Positions 10,400 to 11,005 of a stretch of DNA of 11,005 nt are shown here, piece by piece (within the stretch, counting starts at the first letter, position 1; each line of letters starts with the position of its first letter). The stretch lies in assembly GCF_001280065.1 (NCBI RefSeq), contig NZ_LGEA01000135.1, forward strand, positions 1 to 11,005, read 5' to 3'. The position numbers were made by a program, and so were the translations under genes. This DNA is from Streptomyces sp. NRRL B-1140. Its GTDB lineage: Bacteria > Actinomycetota > Actinomycetes > Streptomycetales > Streptomycetaceae. Below the pieces are notes generated by a model. That model ran no database searches, was not told where the DNA came from, and worked only from the letters and a program-made list of their open reading frames with translations.

Positions 10400-10401
<2 letters not shown>
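10397..10401 (-). promoter_or_regulatory. Ribosome binding site of the bimodular NRPS gene
   Basis: AGGAG eight bases before the ATG at 10386-10388. It overlaps the TAG stop of the upstream gene (TAGGAG), so ribosomes finishing the first protein end on the ribosome binding site of the second. This supports the chosen start and translational coupling. Confidence 0.85.

Positions 10402-11005
<604 letters not shown>

Overview
The window is a fully coding, very GC-rich stretch (about 70% by eye) with the codon use of an actinomycete, most likely a streptomycete or relative. It is an interior slice of a non-ribosomal peptide synthetase (NRPS) gene cluster. All genes read on the minus strand, so the biosynthetic order runs from high to low coordinates.

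Layout: (1) 10400-11005 is the 3' end of an NRPS gene that begins outside the window. It holds the last part of an adenylation (A) domain and a peptidyl carrier protein (PCP). (2) 1479-10388 is a complete 2969-residue bimodular NRPS with order C-A-PCP-E-C-A(nMT)-PCP, where E is epimerization and nMT is N-methyltransferase. (3) 1-1482 is the 5' part of a third NRPS gene, with a whole condensation (C) domain and the first residues of its A domain. The genes are tightly coupled: 11 bases separate the first and second, and the second and third share an ATGA stop/start overlap. Both downstream starts have good Shine-Dalgarno sequences. There is no non-coding gap longer than 11 bases, and no promoter, terminator, RNA gene, mobile element or CRISPR array was seen.

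How it works together: the first protein ends in an A-PCP without an E domain and hands an L-type (or achiral) acyl chain to the L-type C domain at the start of the second protein. Module 1 of that protein loads a residue with the unusual binding-pocket code DVFSVAAYAK (read by alignment to GrsA) and epimerizes it to the D form. The next C domain has D-donor-type sequence signatures, as expected. Module 2 has the glycine code DILQLGMIWK with an N-methyltransferase embedded in its A domain, so it should install sarcosine. The chain then passes to the C domain of the third protein. The predicted segment is therefore ...-X(L)-D-(residue 1)-Sar-Y.... The identity of residue 1 is the main open question; piperazic acid is a candidate from memory of similar codes, but this is not proven here.

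The machinery is of known type. Novelty, if any, lies in the product, which needs the rest of the cluster.
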